Shown one piece after another: positions 1 through 12,100 of a stretch of 64,000 nucleotides of DNA. The translations under genes and the position numbers were made by a program. The first letter of the stretch is position 1. Every line of letters starts with the position of its first letter. The notes beneath the pieces were generated by a model. That model had not been told where the DNA came from and did no database searches. It saw nothing but the letters and a program-made list of their open reading frames with translations. The DNA lies in NCBI RefSeq assembly GCF_910591885.1, contig NW_025963610.1, positions 62,001 to 126,000 of the forward strand, written 5' to 3'. The DNA comes from Bombus terrestris (lineage: Eukaryota; Arthropoda; Insecta; Hymenoptera; Apidae).

Positions 1-780
1 ACGGTGTCCAACGATGTCCCACGTTGTCCCACGTTGTCCCACGTTGTCCCACGTTGTCCCACGATGTCCAACGGTGTCCAGCGATGTCCAACGGTGTCCA
101 GCGATGTCCAACGGTGTCCCACGTTGTCCCACGTTGTCCCACGTTGTCCAACGGTGTCCCACGTTGTCCCACGTTGTTCCATGGTTTCCCACGTTGTCCC
201 ACGTTGTCCCACGTTGTCCCACGGTGTCCAACGATGTCCAACGGTGTCCAACGGTGTCCAACGGTGTCCAACGGTGTCCCACGTTGTCCCACGTTGTCCC
301 ACGTTGTCCCACGATGTCCCACGTTGTCCCACGTTGTCCCACGTTGTCCCACGTTGTCCCACGATGTCCCACGTTGTCCCACGTTGTCCCACGTTGTCCC
401 ACGTGGTCCCACGTTGTCCCACGGTGTCCAACGATGTCCAACGGTGTCCAACGGTGTCCAACGGTGTCCAACGGTGTCCCACGTTGTCCCACGTTGTCCC
501 ACGTTGTCCCACGGTGTCCAACGATGTCCAACGGTGTCCCACGTTGTCCCACGTTGTCCCACGTTGTCCCACGTTGTCCCACGTTGTCCCACGATGTCCC
601 ACGTTGTCCCACGTTGTCCCACGTTGTCCCACGTTGTCCCACGTTGTCCCACGGTGTCCAACGATGTCCAACGGTGTCCCACGTTGTCCCACGTTGTCCC
701 ACGTTGTCCCACGTTGTCCCACGTTGTCCCACGATGTCCCACGTTGTCCCACGTTGTCCCACGTTGTCCCACGTTGTCCC

Positions 781-960
781 ACGGTGTCCAACGATGTCCA
801 ACGGTGTCCAGCGATGTCCAACGGTGTCCCACGTTGTCCCACGTTTTCCCACGTTGTCCCACGTTTTCCCACGTTGTCCCACGTTGTCCCACGGTGTCCA
901 ACGATGTCCAACGATGTCCAACGGTGTCCCACGTTGTCCCACGTTGTTCCATGGTTTCCC
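781..960. repeat. 180-bp recurring module of 18 decamers
   Basis: An ordered string of 18 variant units recurs as a block. It opens with ACGGTGTCCA, ACGATGTCCA, ACGGTGTCCA, GCGATGTCCA. Two ACGTTTTCCC units lie in its middle, and it closes with ACGTTGTTCC followed by ATGGTTTCCC. I find the same order of variants at 1291-1470, 5631-5810, 8511-8690, 14010-14189, 16560-16739 and 17470-17649, all in domain A. A truncated form with one ACGTTTTCCC occurs elsewhere, for example 3481-3620. The fixed order shows that blocks of many units are copied together, so this is a higher-order repeat building block and not independent mutation of single units. Confidence 0.85.
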
Positions 961-1680
961 ACGTTGTCCCACGTTGTCCCACGTTGTCCCACGTTGTCCC
1001 ACGTTGTCCCACGTTGCCCCACGATGTCCCACGTTGTCCCACGTTGTCCCACGTTGTCCCACGTTGTCCCACGTTGTCCCACGGTGTCCAACGGTGTCCA
1101 ACGATGTCCCACGTTGTCCCACGTTGTCCCACGTTGTCCCACGTTGTCCCACGTTGTCCCACGTTGTCCCACGTTGTCCCACGTTGTCCCACGTTGTCCC
1201 ACGTTGTCCCACGTTGTCCCACGTTGTCCCACGTTGTCCCACGTTGTCCCACGTTGTCCCACGTTGTCCCACGTTGTCCCACGTTGTCCCACGGTGTCCA
1301 ACGATGTCCAACGGTGTCCAGCGATGTCCAACGGTGTCCCACGTTGTCCCACGTTTTCCCACGTTGTCCCACGTTTTCCCACGTTGTCCCACGTTGTCCC
1401 ACGGTGTCCAACGATGTCCAACGATGTCCAACGGTGTCCCACGTTGTCCCACGTTGTTCCATGGTTTCCCACGTTGTCCCACGTTGTCCCACGTTGTCCC
1501 ACGGTGTCCAACGATGTCCAACGGTGTCCAACGGTGTCCAACGGTGTCCAACGGTGTCCCACGTTGTCCCACGTTGTCCCACGTTGTCCCACGTTGTCCC
1601 ACGTTGTCCCACGTTGTCCAACGATGTCCAACGGTGTCCCACGTTGTCCCACGTTGTCCCACGTTGTCCCACGGTGTCCA

Positions 1681-2430
1681 ACGATGTCCAACGGTGTCCC
1701 ACGTTGTCCCACGTTGTCCCACGTTGTCCCTCGTTGTCCCACGTTGTCCCACGATGTCCCACGTTGTCCCACGTTGTCCCACGTTGTCCCACGTTGTCCC
1801 ACGTTGTCCCACGTTGTCCCACGTTGTCCCACGTTGTCCCACGTTGTCCCACGTTGTCCCACGGTGTCCAACGATGTCCAACGGTGTCCAGCGATGTCCA
1901 ACGGTGTCCCACGATGTCCCACGGTGTCCAACGATGTCCAACGATGTCCAACGGTGTCCAACGGTGTCCCACGTTGTCCCACGTTGTCCCACGTTGTCCC
2001 ACGGTGTCCAACGATGTCCAACGGTGTCCCACGTTGTCCCACGTTGTCCCACGTTGTCCCTCGTTGTCCCACGTTGTCCCACGATGTCCCACGTTGTCCC
2101 ACGTTGCCCCACGTTGTCCCACGTTGTCCCACGTTGTCCCACGTTGTCCCACTTTGTCCCACGTTGTCCCACGTTGTCCCACGTTGTCCCACGGTGTCCA
2201 ACGATGTCCAACGGTGTCCAGCGATGTCCAACGGTGTCCCACGATGTCCAACGATGTCCAACGATGTCCAACGGTGTCCAACGGTGTCCCACGTTGTCCC
2301 ACGTTGTCCCACGTTGTCCCACGGTGTCCCACGTTGTCCCACGTTGTCCCACGATGTCCCACGTTGTCCCACGTTGTCCCACGTTGTCCCACGTTGTCCC
2401 ACGTTGTCCCACGTTGTCCCACGTTGTCCC
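1681..2430. repeat. Long-range duplication, copy 1 (partner near 18250-18999)
   Basis: Rare units fall at a constant offset of 16,569 bp from a second block. TCGTTGTCCC at 1731 and 2061 matches 18300 and 18630, ACGTTGCCCC at 2101 matches 18670, and ACGGTGTCCC at 2321 matches 18890. Private differences include ACTTTGTCCC at 2151 and ACAATGTCCC at 2431, which the other copy lacks. Downstream the similarity continues with a shifted offset: ACGTTGTCAA at 2641 and 2861 corresponds to 18990 and 19200. Confidence 0.8.
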
Positions 2431-3050
2431 ACAATGTCCCACGTTGTCCCACGTTGTCCCACGTTGTCCCACGTTTTCCCACGTTGTCCCACGTTTTCCC
2501 ACGTTGTCCCACGTTGTCCCGCGGTGTCCAACGATGTCCAACGGTGTCCAACGGTGTCCCACGGTGTCCAACGTTGTCCCACGTTGTCCCACGTTGTCCC
2601 ACGTTGTCCCACGTTGTCCCACGTTGTCCCACGTTGTCCCACGTTGTCAAACGATGTCCCACGTTGTCCCACGTTGTCCCACGTTGTCCCACGTTGTCCC
2701 ACGTTGTCCCACGTTGTCCCACGTTGTCCCACGTTGTCCCACGTTGTCCCACGTTTTCCCACGTTGTCCCACGTTGTCCCACGGTGTCCAACGATGTCCA
2801 ACGGTGTCCCACGTTGTCCAACGGTGTCCCACGTTGTCCCACGTTGTCCCACGTTGTCCCACGTTGTCAAACGATGTCCCACGTTGTCCCACGTTGTCCC
2901 ACGTTGTCCCACGTTGTCCCACGTTGTCCCACGTTGTCCCACGTTGTCCCACGTTGTCCCACGTTGTCCCACGGTGTCCAACGATGTCCAACGGTGTCCA
3001 ACGGTGTCCCACGGTGTCCAACGTTGTCCCACGTTGTCCCACGATGTCCC

Positions 3051-3390
3051 ACGTTGTCCCACGTTGTCCCACGTTGTCCCACGTTGTCCCACGTTGTCCC
3101 ACGTTGTCCCACGTTGTCCCACGTTGTCCCACGTTGTCCCACGTTGTCCCACGTTGTCCCACGTTGTCCCACGTTGTCCCACGTTGTCCCACGTTGTCCC
3201 ACGTTGTCCCACGTTGTCCCACGTTGTCCCACGTTGTCCCACGTTGTCCCACGTTGTCCCACGTTGTCCCACGTTGTCCCACGTTGTCCCACGTTGTCCC
3301 ACGTTGTCCCACGTTGTCCCACGTTGTCCCACGTTGTCCCACGTTGTCCCACGTTGTCCCACGTTGTCCCACGTTGTCCCACGTTGTCCC
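3051..3390. repeat. Homogeneous run of 34 canonical decamers
   Basis: Thirty-four consecutive units are exactly ACGTTGTCCC, the longest pure run seen in the window. It follows an ACGATGTCCC unit and is followed by ACGGTGTCCA, ACGGTGTCCA, ACGATGTCCC. On the minus strand it gives GGG every ten bases with seven-base loops. Confidence 0.95.
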
Positions 3391-6180
3391 ACGGTGTCCA
3401 ACGGTGTCCAACGATGTCCCACGTTGTCCCACGTTGTCCCACGTTGTCCCACGTTGTCCCACGATGTCCAACGGTGTCCAGCGATGTCCAACGGTGTCCA
3501 GCGATGTCCAACGGTGTCCCACGTTGTCCCACGTTTTCCCACGTTGTCCCACGTTGTCCCACGGTGTCCAACGATGTCCAACGATGTCCAACGGTGTCCC
3601 ACGTTGTCCCACGTTGTTCCATGGTTTCCCACGTTGTCCCACGTTGTCCCACGTTGTCCCACGGTGTCCAACGATGTCCAACGGTGTCCAACGGTGTCCA
3701 ACGGTGTCCCACGTTGTCCCACGTTGTCCCACGTTGTCCCACGATGTCCCACGTTGTCCCACGTTGTCCCACGTTGTCCCACGTTGTCCCACGATGTCCC
3801 ACGTTGTCCCACGTTGTCCCACGTTGTCCCACGTTGTCCCACGTTGTCCCACGTTGTCCAACGATGTCCAACGGTGTCCCACGTTGTCCCACGTTGTTCC
3901 ATGGTTTCCCACGTTGTCCCACGTGGTCCCACGTTGTCCCACGGTGTCCAACGATGTCCAACGGTGTCCAACGGTGTCCAACGGTGTCCAACGGTGTCCC
4001 ACGTTGTCCCACGTTGTCCCACCTTGTCCCACGGTGTCCAACGATGTCCAACGGTGTCCCACGTTGTCCCACGTTGTCCCACGTTGTCCCACGTTGTCCC
4101 ACGTTGTCCCACGATGTCCCACGTTGTCCCACGTTGTCCCACGTTGTCCCACGTTGTCCCACGTTGTCCCACGTTGTCCCACGTTGTCCAACGGTGTCCA
4201 ACGGTGTCCCACGTTGTCCCACGTTGTCCCACGTTGTCCCACGTTGTCCCACGTTGTCCCACGTTGTCCCACGTTGTCCCACGTTGTCCCACGTTGTCCC
4301 ACGTTGTCCCACGGTGTCCAACGATGTCCAACGGTGTCCAACGGTGTCCCACGGTGTCCAACGGTGTCCCACGTTGTCCCACGTTGTCCCACGTTGTCCC
4401 ACGTTGTCCCACGTTGTCCCACGTTGTCCCACGTTGTCCAACGATGTCCAACGGTGTCCCACGTTGTCCCACGTTGTTCCATGGTTTCCCACGTTGTCCC
4501 ACGTTGTCCCACGTTGTCCCACGGTGTCCAACGATGTCCAACGGTGTCCAACGGTGTCCAACGGTGTCCAACGGTGTCCCACGTTGTCCCACGTTGTCCC
4601 ACGTTGTCCCACGGTGTCCAACGATGTCCAACGGTGTCCCACGTTGTCCCACGTTGTCCCACGTTGTCCCACGTTGTCCCACGTTGTCCCACGATGTCCC
4701 ACGTTGTCCCACGTTGTCCCACGTTGTCCCACGTTGTCCCACGTTGTCCCACGTTGTCCCACGTTGTCCCACGTTGTCCCACGTTGTCCCACGTTGTCCC
4801 ACGTTGTCCCACGTTGTCCCACGTTGTCCCACGTTGTCCCACGGTGTCCAACGGTGTCCAACGATGTCCCACGTTGTCCCACGTTGTCCCACGTTGTCCC
4901 ACGTTGTCCCACGATGTCCAACGGTGTCCAGCGATGTCCAACGGTGTCCAGCGATGTCCAACGGTGTCCCACGTTGTCCCACGTTTTCCCACGTTGTCCA
5001 ACGGTGTCCCACGTTGTCCCACGTTGTTCCATGGTTTCCCACGTTGTCCCACGTTGTCCCACGTTGTCCCACGGTGTCCAACGATGTCCAACGGTGTCCA
5101 ACGGTGTCCAACGGTGTCCAACGGTGTCCCACGTTGTCCCACGTTGTCCCACGTTGTCCCACGATGTCCCACGTTGTCCCACGTTGTCCCACGTTGTCCC
5201 ACGTTGTCCCACGATGTCCCACGTTGTCCCACGTTGTCCCACGTTGTCCCACGTGGTCCCACGTTGTCCCACGGTGTCCAACGATGTCCAACGGTGTCCA
5301 ACGGTGTCCAACGGTGTCCAACGGTGTCCCACGTTGTCCCACGTTGTCCCACGTTGTCCCACGGTGTCCAACGATGTCCAACGGTGTCCCACGTTGTCCC
5401 ACGTTGTCCCACGTTGTCCCACGTTGTCCCACGTTGTCCCACGATGTCCCACGTTGTCCCACGTTGTCCCACGTTGTCCCACGTTGTCCCACGTTGTCCC
5501 ACGGTGTCCAACGATGTCCAACGGTGTCCCACGTTGTCCCACGTTGTCCCACGTTGTCCCACGTTGTCCCACGTTGTCCCACGATGTCCCACGTTGTCCC
5601 ACGTTGTCCCACGTTGTCCCACGTTGTCCCACGGTGTCCAACGATGTCCAACGGTGTCCAGCGATGTCCAACGGTGTCCCACGTTGTCCCACGTTTTCCC
5701 ACGTTGTCCCACGTTTTCCCACGTTGTCCCACGTTGTCCCACGGTGTCCAACGATGTCCAACGATGTCCAACGGTGTCCCACGTTGTCCCACGTTGTTCC
5801 ATGGTTTCCCACGTTGTCCCACGTTGTCCCACGTTGTCCCACGGTGTCCAACGATGTCCAACGGTGTCCAACGGTGTCCAACGGTGTCCAACGGTGTCCC
5901 ACGTTGTCCCACGTTGTCCCACGTTGTCCCACGTTGTCCCACGTTGTCCCACGTTGTCCAACGATGTCCAACGGTGTCCCACGTTGTCCCACGTTGTCCC
6001 ACGTTGTCCCACGTTGTCCCACGTTGTCCCACGTTGTCCCACGTTGTCCCACGTTGTCCCACGTTGTCCCACGTTGTCCCACGTTGTCCCACCTTGTCCC
6101 ACGGTGTCCAACGGTGTCCAACGATGTCCCACGTTGTCCCACGTTGTCCCACGTTGTCCCACGTTGTCCCACGATGTCCC
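3391..6180. repeat. 8.38-kb-offset segmental duplication, copy 1
   Basis: The order of variant units here matches 11770-14570 at an offset of 8,379 bp, changing to 8,389 bp after one extra ACGGTGTCCA unit near 14270. Anchors are ACCTTGTCCC at 4021 and 12400, the pair ACGTTGTCCA-ACGGTGTCCA at 4181 and 12560, and ACGTTTTCCC followed by ACGTTGTCCA at 4981 and 13360. Differences are single-unit substitutions, for example ACGTGGTCCC at 3921 against the canonical unit. Confidence 0.8.
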
Positions 6181-6700
6181 ACGTTGTCCCACGTTGTCCA
6201 ACGGTGTCCCACGTTGTCCCACGTTGTCCCACGTTGTCCCACGTTGTCCCACGTTGTCCCACGATGTCCCACGTTGTCCCACGTTGTCCCACGTTGTCCC
6301 ACGTTGTCCCACGTTGTCCCACGGTGTCCAACGATGTCCAACGGTGTCCAACGGTGTCCAACGGTGTCCAACGGTGTCCCACGTTGTCCCACGTTGTCCC
6401 ACCTTGTCCCACGGTGTCCAACGATGTCCAACGGTGTCCCACGTTGTCCCACGTTGTCCCACGTTGTCCCACGTTGTCCCACGTTGTCCCACGATGTCCC
6501 ACGTTGTCCCACGTTGTCCCACGTTGTCCCACGTTGTCCCACGGTGTCCAACGGTGTCCAACGATGTCCCACGTTGTCCCACGTTGTCCCACGTTGTCCC
6601 ACGTTGTCCCACGTTGTCCCACGTTGTCCCACGTTGTCCCACGTTGTCCCACGTTGTCCCACGTTGTCCCACGTTGTCCCACGTTGTCCCACGTTGTCCC
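4911..6700. repeat. 2.88-kb-offset segmental duplication, copy 1
   Basis: The unit order matches 7791-9560 at an exact offset of 2,880 bp. Anchors are ACCTTGTCCC at 6091/8971 and 6401/9281, and ACGTTGTCCA at 6191/9071. One visible difference is ACGGTGTCCC at 9161 against the canonical unit at 6281. The match ends where a pure run differs by two units. Confidence 0.8.
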
Positions 6701-7080
6701 ACGGTGTCCAACGGTGTCCAACGATGTCCCACGTTGTCCCACGTTGTCCCACGTTGTCCCACGTTGTCCCACGATGTCCCACGTTGTCCCACGTTGTCCC
6801 ACGTTGTCCCACGGTGTCCAACGATGTCCAACGGTGTCCAGCGATGTCCAACGGTGTCCCACGTTGTCCCACGTTTTCCCACGTTGTCCCACGTTGTCCC
6901 ACGTTGTCCCACGTTGTCCCACGGTGTCCAACGGTGTCCAACGATGTCCCACGTTGTCCCACGTTGTCCCACGTTGTCCCACGTTGTCCCACGATGTCCC
7001 ACGTTGTCCCACGTTGTCCCACGTTGTCCCACGTTGTCCCACGTTGTCCCACGGTGTCCAACGGTGTCCAACGATGTCCC

Positions 7081-7380
7081 ACGTTGTCCCACGTTGTCCC
7101 ACGTTGTCCCACGTTGTCCCACGTTGTCCCACGTTGTCCCACGTTGTCCCACGTTGTCCCACGTTGTCCCACGTTGTCCCACGTTGTCCCACGTTGTCCC
7201 ACGTTGTCCCACGTTGTCCCACGTTGTCCCACGTTGTCCCACGTTGTCCCACGTTGTCCCACGTTGTCCCACGTTGTCCCACGTTGTCCCACGTTGTCCC
7301 ACGTTGTCCCACGTTGTCCCACGTTGTCCCACGTTGTCCCACGTTGTCCCACGTTGTCCCACGTTGTCCCACGTTGTCCC
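7081..7380. repeat. Homogeneous run of 30 canonical decamers
   Basis: Thirty identical ACGTTGTCCC units lie between two ACGGTGTCCA-ACGGTGTCCA-ACGATGTCCC motifs. It is positionally equivalent to the runs at 3051, 9980, 11490 and 15210 but differs from them in unit count. Confidence 0.95.
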
Positions 7381-7790
7381 ACGGTGTCCAACGGTGTCCA
7401 ACGATGTCCCACGTTGTCCCACGTTGTCCCACGTTGTCCCACGTTGTCCCACGATGTCCAACGGTGTCCAGCGATGTCCAACGGTGTCCAGCGATGTCCA
7501 ACGGTGTCCCACGTTGTCCCACGTTTTCCCACGTTGTCCCACGTTGTCCCACGGTGTCCAACGATGTCCAACGATGTCCAACGGTGTCCCACGTTGTCCC
7601 ACGTTGTTCCATGGTTTCCCACGTTGTCCCACGTTGTCCCACGTTGTCCCACGGTGTCCAACGATGTCCAACGGTGTCCAACGGTGTCCAACGGTGTCCC
7701 ACGTTGTCCCACGTTGTCCCACGTTGTCCCACGATGTCCCACGTTGTCCCACGTTGTCCCACGTTGTCCCACGTTGTCCCACGTTGTCCC

Positions 7791-9560
7791 ACGATGTCCA
7801 ACGGTGTCCAGCGATGTCCAACGGTGTCCAGCGATGTCCAACGGTGTCCCACGTTGTCCCACGTTTTCCCACGTTGTCCAACGGTGTCCCACGTTGTCCC
7901 ACGTTGTTCCATGGTTTCCCACGTTGTCCCACGTTGTCCCACGTTGTCCCACGGTGTCCAACGATGTCCAACGGTGTCCAACGGTGTCCAACGGTGTCCA
8001 ACGGTGTCCCACGTTGTCCCACGTTGTCCCACGTTGTCCCACGATGTCCCACGTTGTCCCACGTTGTCCCACGTTGTCCCACGTTGTCCCACGATGTCCC
8101 ACGTTGTCCCACGTTGTCCCACGTTGTCCCACGTGGTCCCACGTTGTCCCACGGTGTCCAACGATGTCCAACGGTGTCCAACGGTGTCCAACGGTGTCCA
8201 ACGGTGTCCCACGTTGTCCCACGTTGTCCCACGTTGTCCCACGGTGTCCAACGATGTCCAACGGTGTCCCACGTTGTCCCACGTTGTCCCACGTTGTCCC
8301 ACGTTGTCCCACGTTGTCCCACGATGTCCCACGTTGTCCCACGTTGTCCCACGTTGTCCCACGTTGTCCCACGTTGTCCCACGGTGTCCAACGATGTCCA
8401 ACGGTGTCCCACGTTGTCCCACGTTGTCCCACGTTGTCCCACGTTGTCCCACGTTGTCCCACGATGTCCCACGTTGTCCCACGTTGTCCCACGTTGTCCC
8501 ACGTTGTCCCACGGTGTCCAACGATGTCCAACGGTGTCCAGCGATGTCCAACGGTGTCCCACGTTGTCCCACGTTTTCCCACGTTGTCCCACGTTTTCCC
8601 ACGTTGTCCCACGTTGTCCCACGGTGTCCAACGATGTCCAACGATGTCCAACGGTGTCCCACGTTGTCCCACGTTGTTCCATGGTTTCCCACGTTGTCCC
8701 ACGTTGTCCCACGTTGTCCCACGGTGTCCAACGATGTCCAACGGTGTCCAACGGTGTCCAACGGTGTCCAACGGTGTCCCACGTTGTCCCACGTTGTCCC
8801 ACGTTGTCCCACGTTGTCCCACGTTGTCCCACGGTGTCCAACGATGTCCAACGGTGTCCCACGTTGTCCCACGTTGTCCCACGTTGTCCCACGTTGTCCC
8901 ACGTTGTCCCACGTTGTCCCACGTTGTCCCACGTTGTCCCACGTTGTCCCACGTTGTCCCACGTTGTCCCACCTTGTCCCACGGTGTCCAACGGTGTCCA
9001 ACGATGTCCCACGTTGTCCCACGTTGTCCCACGTTGTCCCACGTTGTCCCACGATGTCCCACGTTGTCCCACGTTGTCCAACGGTGTCCCACGTTGTCCC
9101 ACGTTGTCCCACGTTGTCCCACGTTGTCCCACGTTGTCCCACGATGTCCCACGTTGTCCCACGGTGTCCCACGTTGTCCCACGTTGTCCCACGTTGTCCC
9201 ACGGTGTCCAACGATGTCCAACGGTGTCCAACGGTGTCCAACGGTGTCCAACGGTGTCCCACGTTGTCCCACGTTGTCCCACCTTGTCCCACGGTGTCCA
9301 ACGATGTCCAACGGTGTCCCACGTTGTCCCACGTTGTCCCACGTTGTCCCACGTTGTCCCACGTTGTCCCACGATGTCCCACGTTGTCCCACGTTGTCCC
9401 ACGTTGTCCCACGTTGTCCCACGGTGTCCAACGGTGTCCAACGATGTCCCACGTTGTCCCACGTTGTCCCACGTTGTCCCACGTTGTCCCACGTTGTCCC
9501 ACGTTGTCCCACGTTGTCCCACGTTGTCCCACGTTGTCCCACGTTGTCCCACGTTGTCCC
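7791..9560. repeat. 2.88-kb-offset segmental duplication, copy 2
   Basis: This is the partner of 4911-6700, recognised by the same order of rare units, including both ACCTTGTCCC units (8971 and 9281) and ACGTTGTCCA at 9071. Confidence 0.8.
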
Positions 9561-9620
9561 ACGGTGTCCAACGGTGTCCAACGATGTCCCACGTTGTCCC
9601 ACGTTGTCCCACGTTGTCCC

Positions 9621-9629
9621 ACGTTGTCC
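9621..9629. other. Nine-base satellite unit (single-base deletion, register slip)
   Basis: The unit reads ACGTTGTCC and is followed directly by ACGATGTCCC. One C is missing, so all following units in domain A are displaced by one base. It is one of only two register slips I find in about 63 kb of array. Confidence 0.95.
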
Positions 9630-9979
9630 ACGATGTCCCACGTTGTCCCACGTTGTCCCACGTTGTCCCACGTTGTCCCACGTTGTCCCACGTTGTCCCA
9701 CGTTGTCCCACGGTGTCCAACGATGTCCAACGGTGTCCAGCGATGTCCAACGGTGTCCCACGTTGTCCCACGTTTTCCCACGTTGTCCCACGTTGTCCCA
9801 CGTTGTCCCACGTTGTCCCACGGTGTCCAACGGTGTCCAACGATGTCCCACGTTGTCCCACGTTGTCCCACGTTGTCCCACGTTGTCCCACGATGTCCCA
9901 CGTTGTCCCACGTTGTCCCACGTTGTCCCACGTTGTCCCACGTTGTCCCACGGTGTCCAACGGTGTCCAACGATGTCCC

Positions 9980-10269
9980 ACGTTGTCCCACGTTGTCCCA
10001 CGTTGTCCCACGTTGTCCCACGTTGTCCCACGTTGTCCCACGTTGTCCCACGTTGTCCCACGTTGTCCCACGTTGTCCCACGTTGTCCCACGTTGTCCCA
10101 CGTTGTCCCACGTTGTCCCACGTTGTCCCACGTTGTCCCACGTTGTCCCACGTTGTCCCACGTTGTCCCACGTTGTCCCACGTTGTCCCACGTTGTCCCA
10201 CGTTGTCCCACGTTGTCCCACGTTGTCCCACGTTGTCCCACGTTGTCCCACGTTGTCCCACGTTGTCCC
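9980..10269. repeat. Homogeneous run of 29 canonical decamers
   Basis: Twenty-nine identical units lie in the same variant context as the runs at 7081 and 11490. Confidence 0.95.
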
Positions 10270-10799
10270 ACGGTGTCCAACGGTGTCCAACGATGTCCCA
10301 CGTTGTCCCACGTTGTCCCACGTTGTCCCACGTTGTCCCACGATGTCCAACGGTGTCCAGCGATGTCCAACGGTGTCCAGCGATGTCCAACGGTGTCCCA
10401 CGTTGTCCCACGTTTTCCCACGTTGTCCCACGTTGTCCCACGGTGTCCAACGATGTCCAACGATGTCCAACGGTGTCCCACGTTGTCCCACGTTGTTCCA
10501 TGGTTTCCCACGTTGTCCCACGTTGTCCCACGTTGTCCCACGGTGTCCAACGATGTCCAACGGTGTCCAACGGTGTCCAACGGTGTCCCACGTTGTCCCA
10601 CGTTGTCCAACGGTGTCCCACGTTGTCCCACGTTGTCCCACGTTGTCCCACGTTGTCCCACGTTGTCCCACGATGTCCCACGTTGTCCCACGTTGTCCCA
10701 CGTTGTCCCACGTTGTCCCACGGTGTCCAACGATGTCCAACGGTGTCCAACGGTGTCCAACGGTGTCCAACGGTGTCCCACGTTGTCCCACGTTGTCCC

Positions 10800-12100
10800 A
10801 CCTTGTCCCACGGTGTCCAACGATGTCCAACGGTGTCCCACGTTGTCCCACGTTGTCCCACGTTGTCCCACGTTGTCCCACGTTGTCCCACGATGTCCCA
10901 CGTTGTCCCACGTTGTCCCACGTTGTCCCACGTTGTCCCACGGTGTCCAACGGTGTCCAACGATGTCCCACGTTGTCCCACGTTGTCCCACGTTGTCCCA
11001 CGTTGTCCCACGTTGTCCCACGTTGTCCCACGTTGTCCCACGTTGTCCCACGTTGTCCCACGTTGTCCCACGGTGTCCAACGGTGTCCAACGATGTCCCA
11101 CGTTGTCCCACGTTGTCCCACGTTGTCCCACGTTGTCCCACGATGTCCCACGTTGTCCCACGTTGTCCCACGTTGTCCCACGTTGTCCCACGTTGTCCCA
11201 CGTTGTCCCACGTTGTCCCACGGTGTCCAACGATGTCCAACGGTGTCCAGCGATGTCCAACGGTGTCCCACGTTGTCCCACGTTTTCCCACGTTGTCCCA
11301 CGTTGTCCCACGTTGTCCCACGTTGTCCCACGGTGTCCAACGGTGTCCAACGATGTCCCACGTTGTCCCACGTTGTCCCACGTTGTCCCACGTTGTCCCA
11401 CGATGTCCCACGTTGTCCCACGTTGTCCCACGTTGTCCCACGTTGTCCCACGTTGTCCCACGGTGTCCAACGGTGTCCAACGATGTCCCACGTTGTCCCA
11501 CGTTGTCCCACGTTGTCCCACGTTGTCCCACGTTGTCCCACGTTGTCCCACGTTGTCCCACGTTGTCCCACGTTGTCCCACGTTGTCCCACGTTGTCCCA
11601 CGTTGTCCCACGTTGTCCCACGTTGTCCCACGTTGTCCCACGTTGTCCCACGTTGTCCCACGTTGTCCCACGTTGTCCCACGTTGTCCCACGTTGTCCCA
11701 CGTTGTCCCACGTTGTCCCACGTTGTCCCACGTTGTCCCACGTTGTCCCACGTTGTCCCACGTTGTCCCACGGTGTCCAACGGTGTCCAACGATGTCCCA
11801 CGTTGTCCCACGTTGTCCCACGTTGTCCCACGTTGTCCCACGATGTCCAACGGTGTCCAGCGATGTCCAACGGTGTCCAGCGATGTCCAACGGTGTCCCA
11901 CGTTGTCCCACGTTTTCCCACGTTGTCCCACGTTGTCCCACGGTGTCCAACGATGTCCAACGATGTCCAACGGTGTCCCACGTTGTCCCACGTTGTTCCA
12001 TGGTTTCCCACGTTGTCCCACGTTGTCCCACGTTGTCCCACGGTGTCCAACGATGTCCAACGGTGTCCAACGGTGTCCAACGGTGTCCCACGTTGTCCCA
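10800..12100. repeat. 1.5-kb-offset segmental duplication, copy 2
   Basis: This is the partner of 9281-10600, with the same order of ACCTTGTCCC, GCGATGTCCA, ACGTTTTCCC and the 20-bp dimer, and small differences in the lengths of canonical runs. Confidence 0.75.
11490..11769. repeat. Homogeneous run of 28 canonical decamers
   Basis: Twenty-eight identical units lie between ACGGTGTCCA-ACGGTGTCCA-ACGATGTCCC motifs, equivalent in position to the runs at 7081 and 9980. Confidence 0.95.

Larger units (their letters stand above)
9281..10600. repeat. 1.5-kb-offset segmental duplication, copy 1
   Basis: The unit order matches 10800-12100 at offsets of 1,519 then 1,510 and 1,500 bp; each step is a loss of one unit. 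Anchors are ACCTTGTCCC at 9281/10800, GCGATGTCCA at 9740/11250, and the ATGGTTTCCC dimer half at 10500/12000. The pair diverges at 10610, where this copy has ACGTTGTCCA. Confidence 0.75.
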
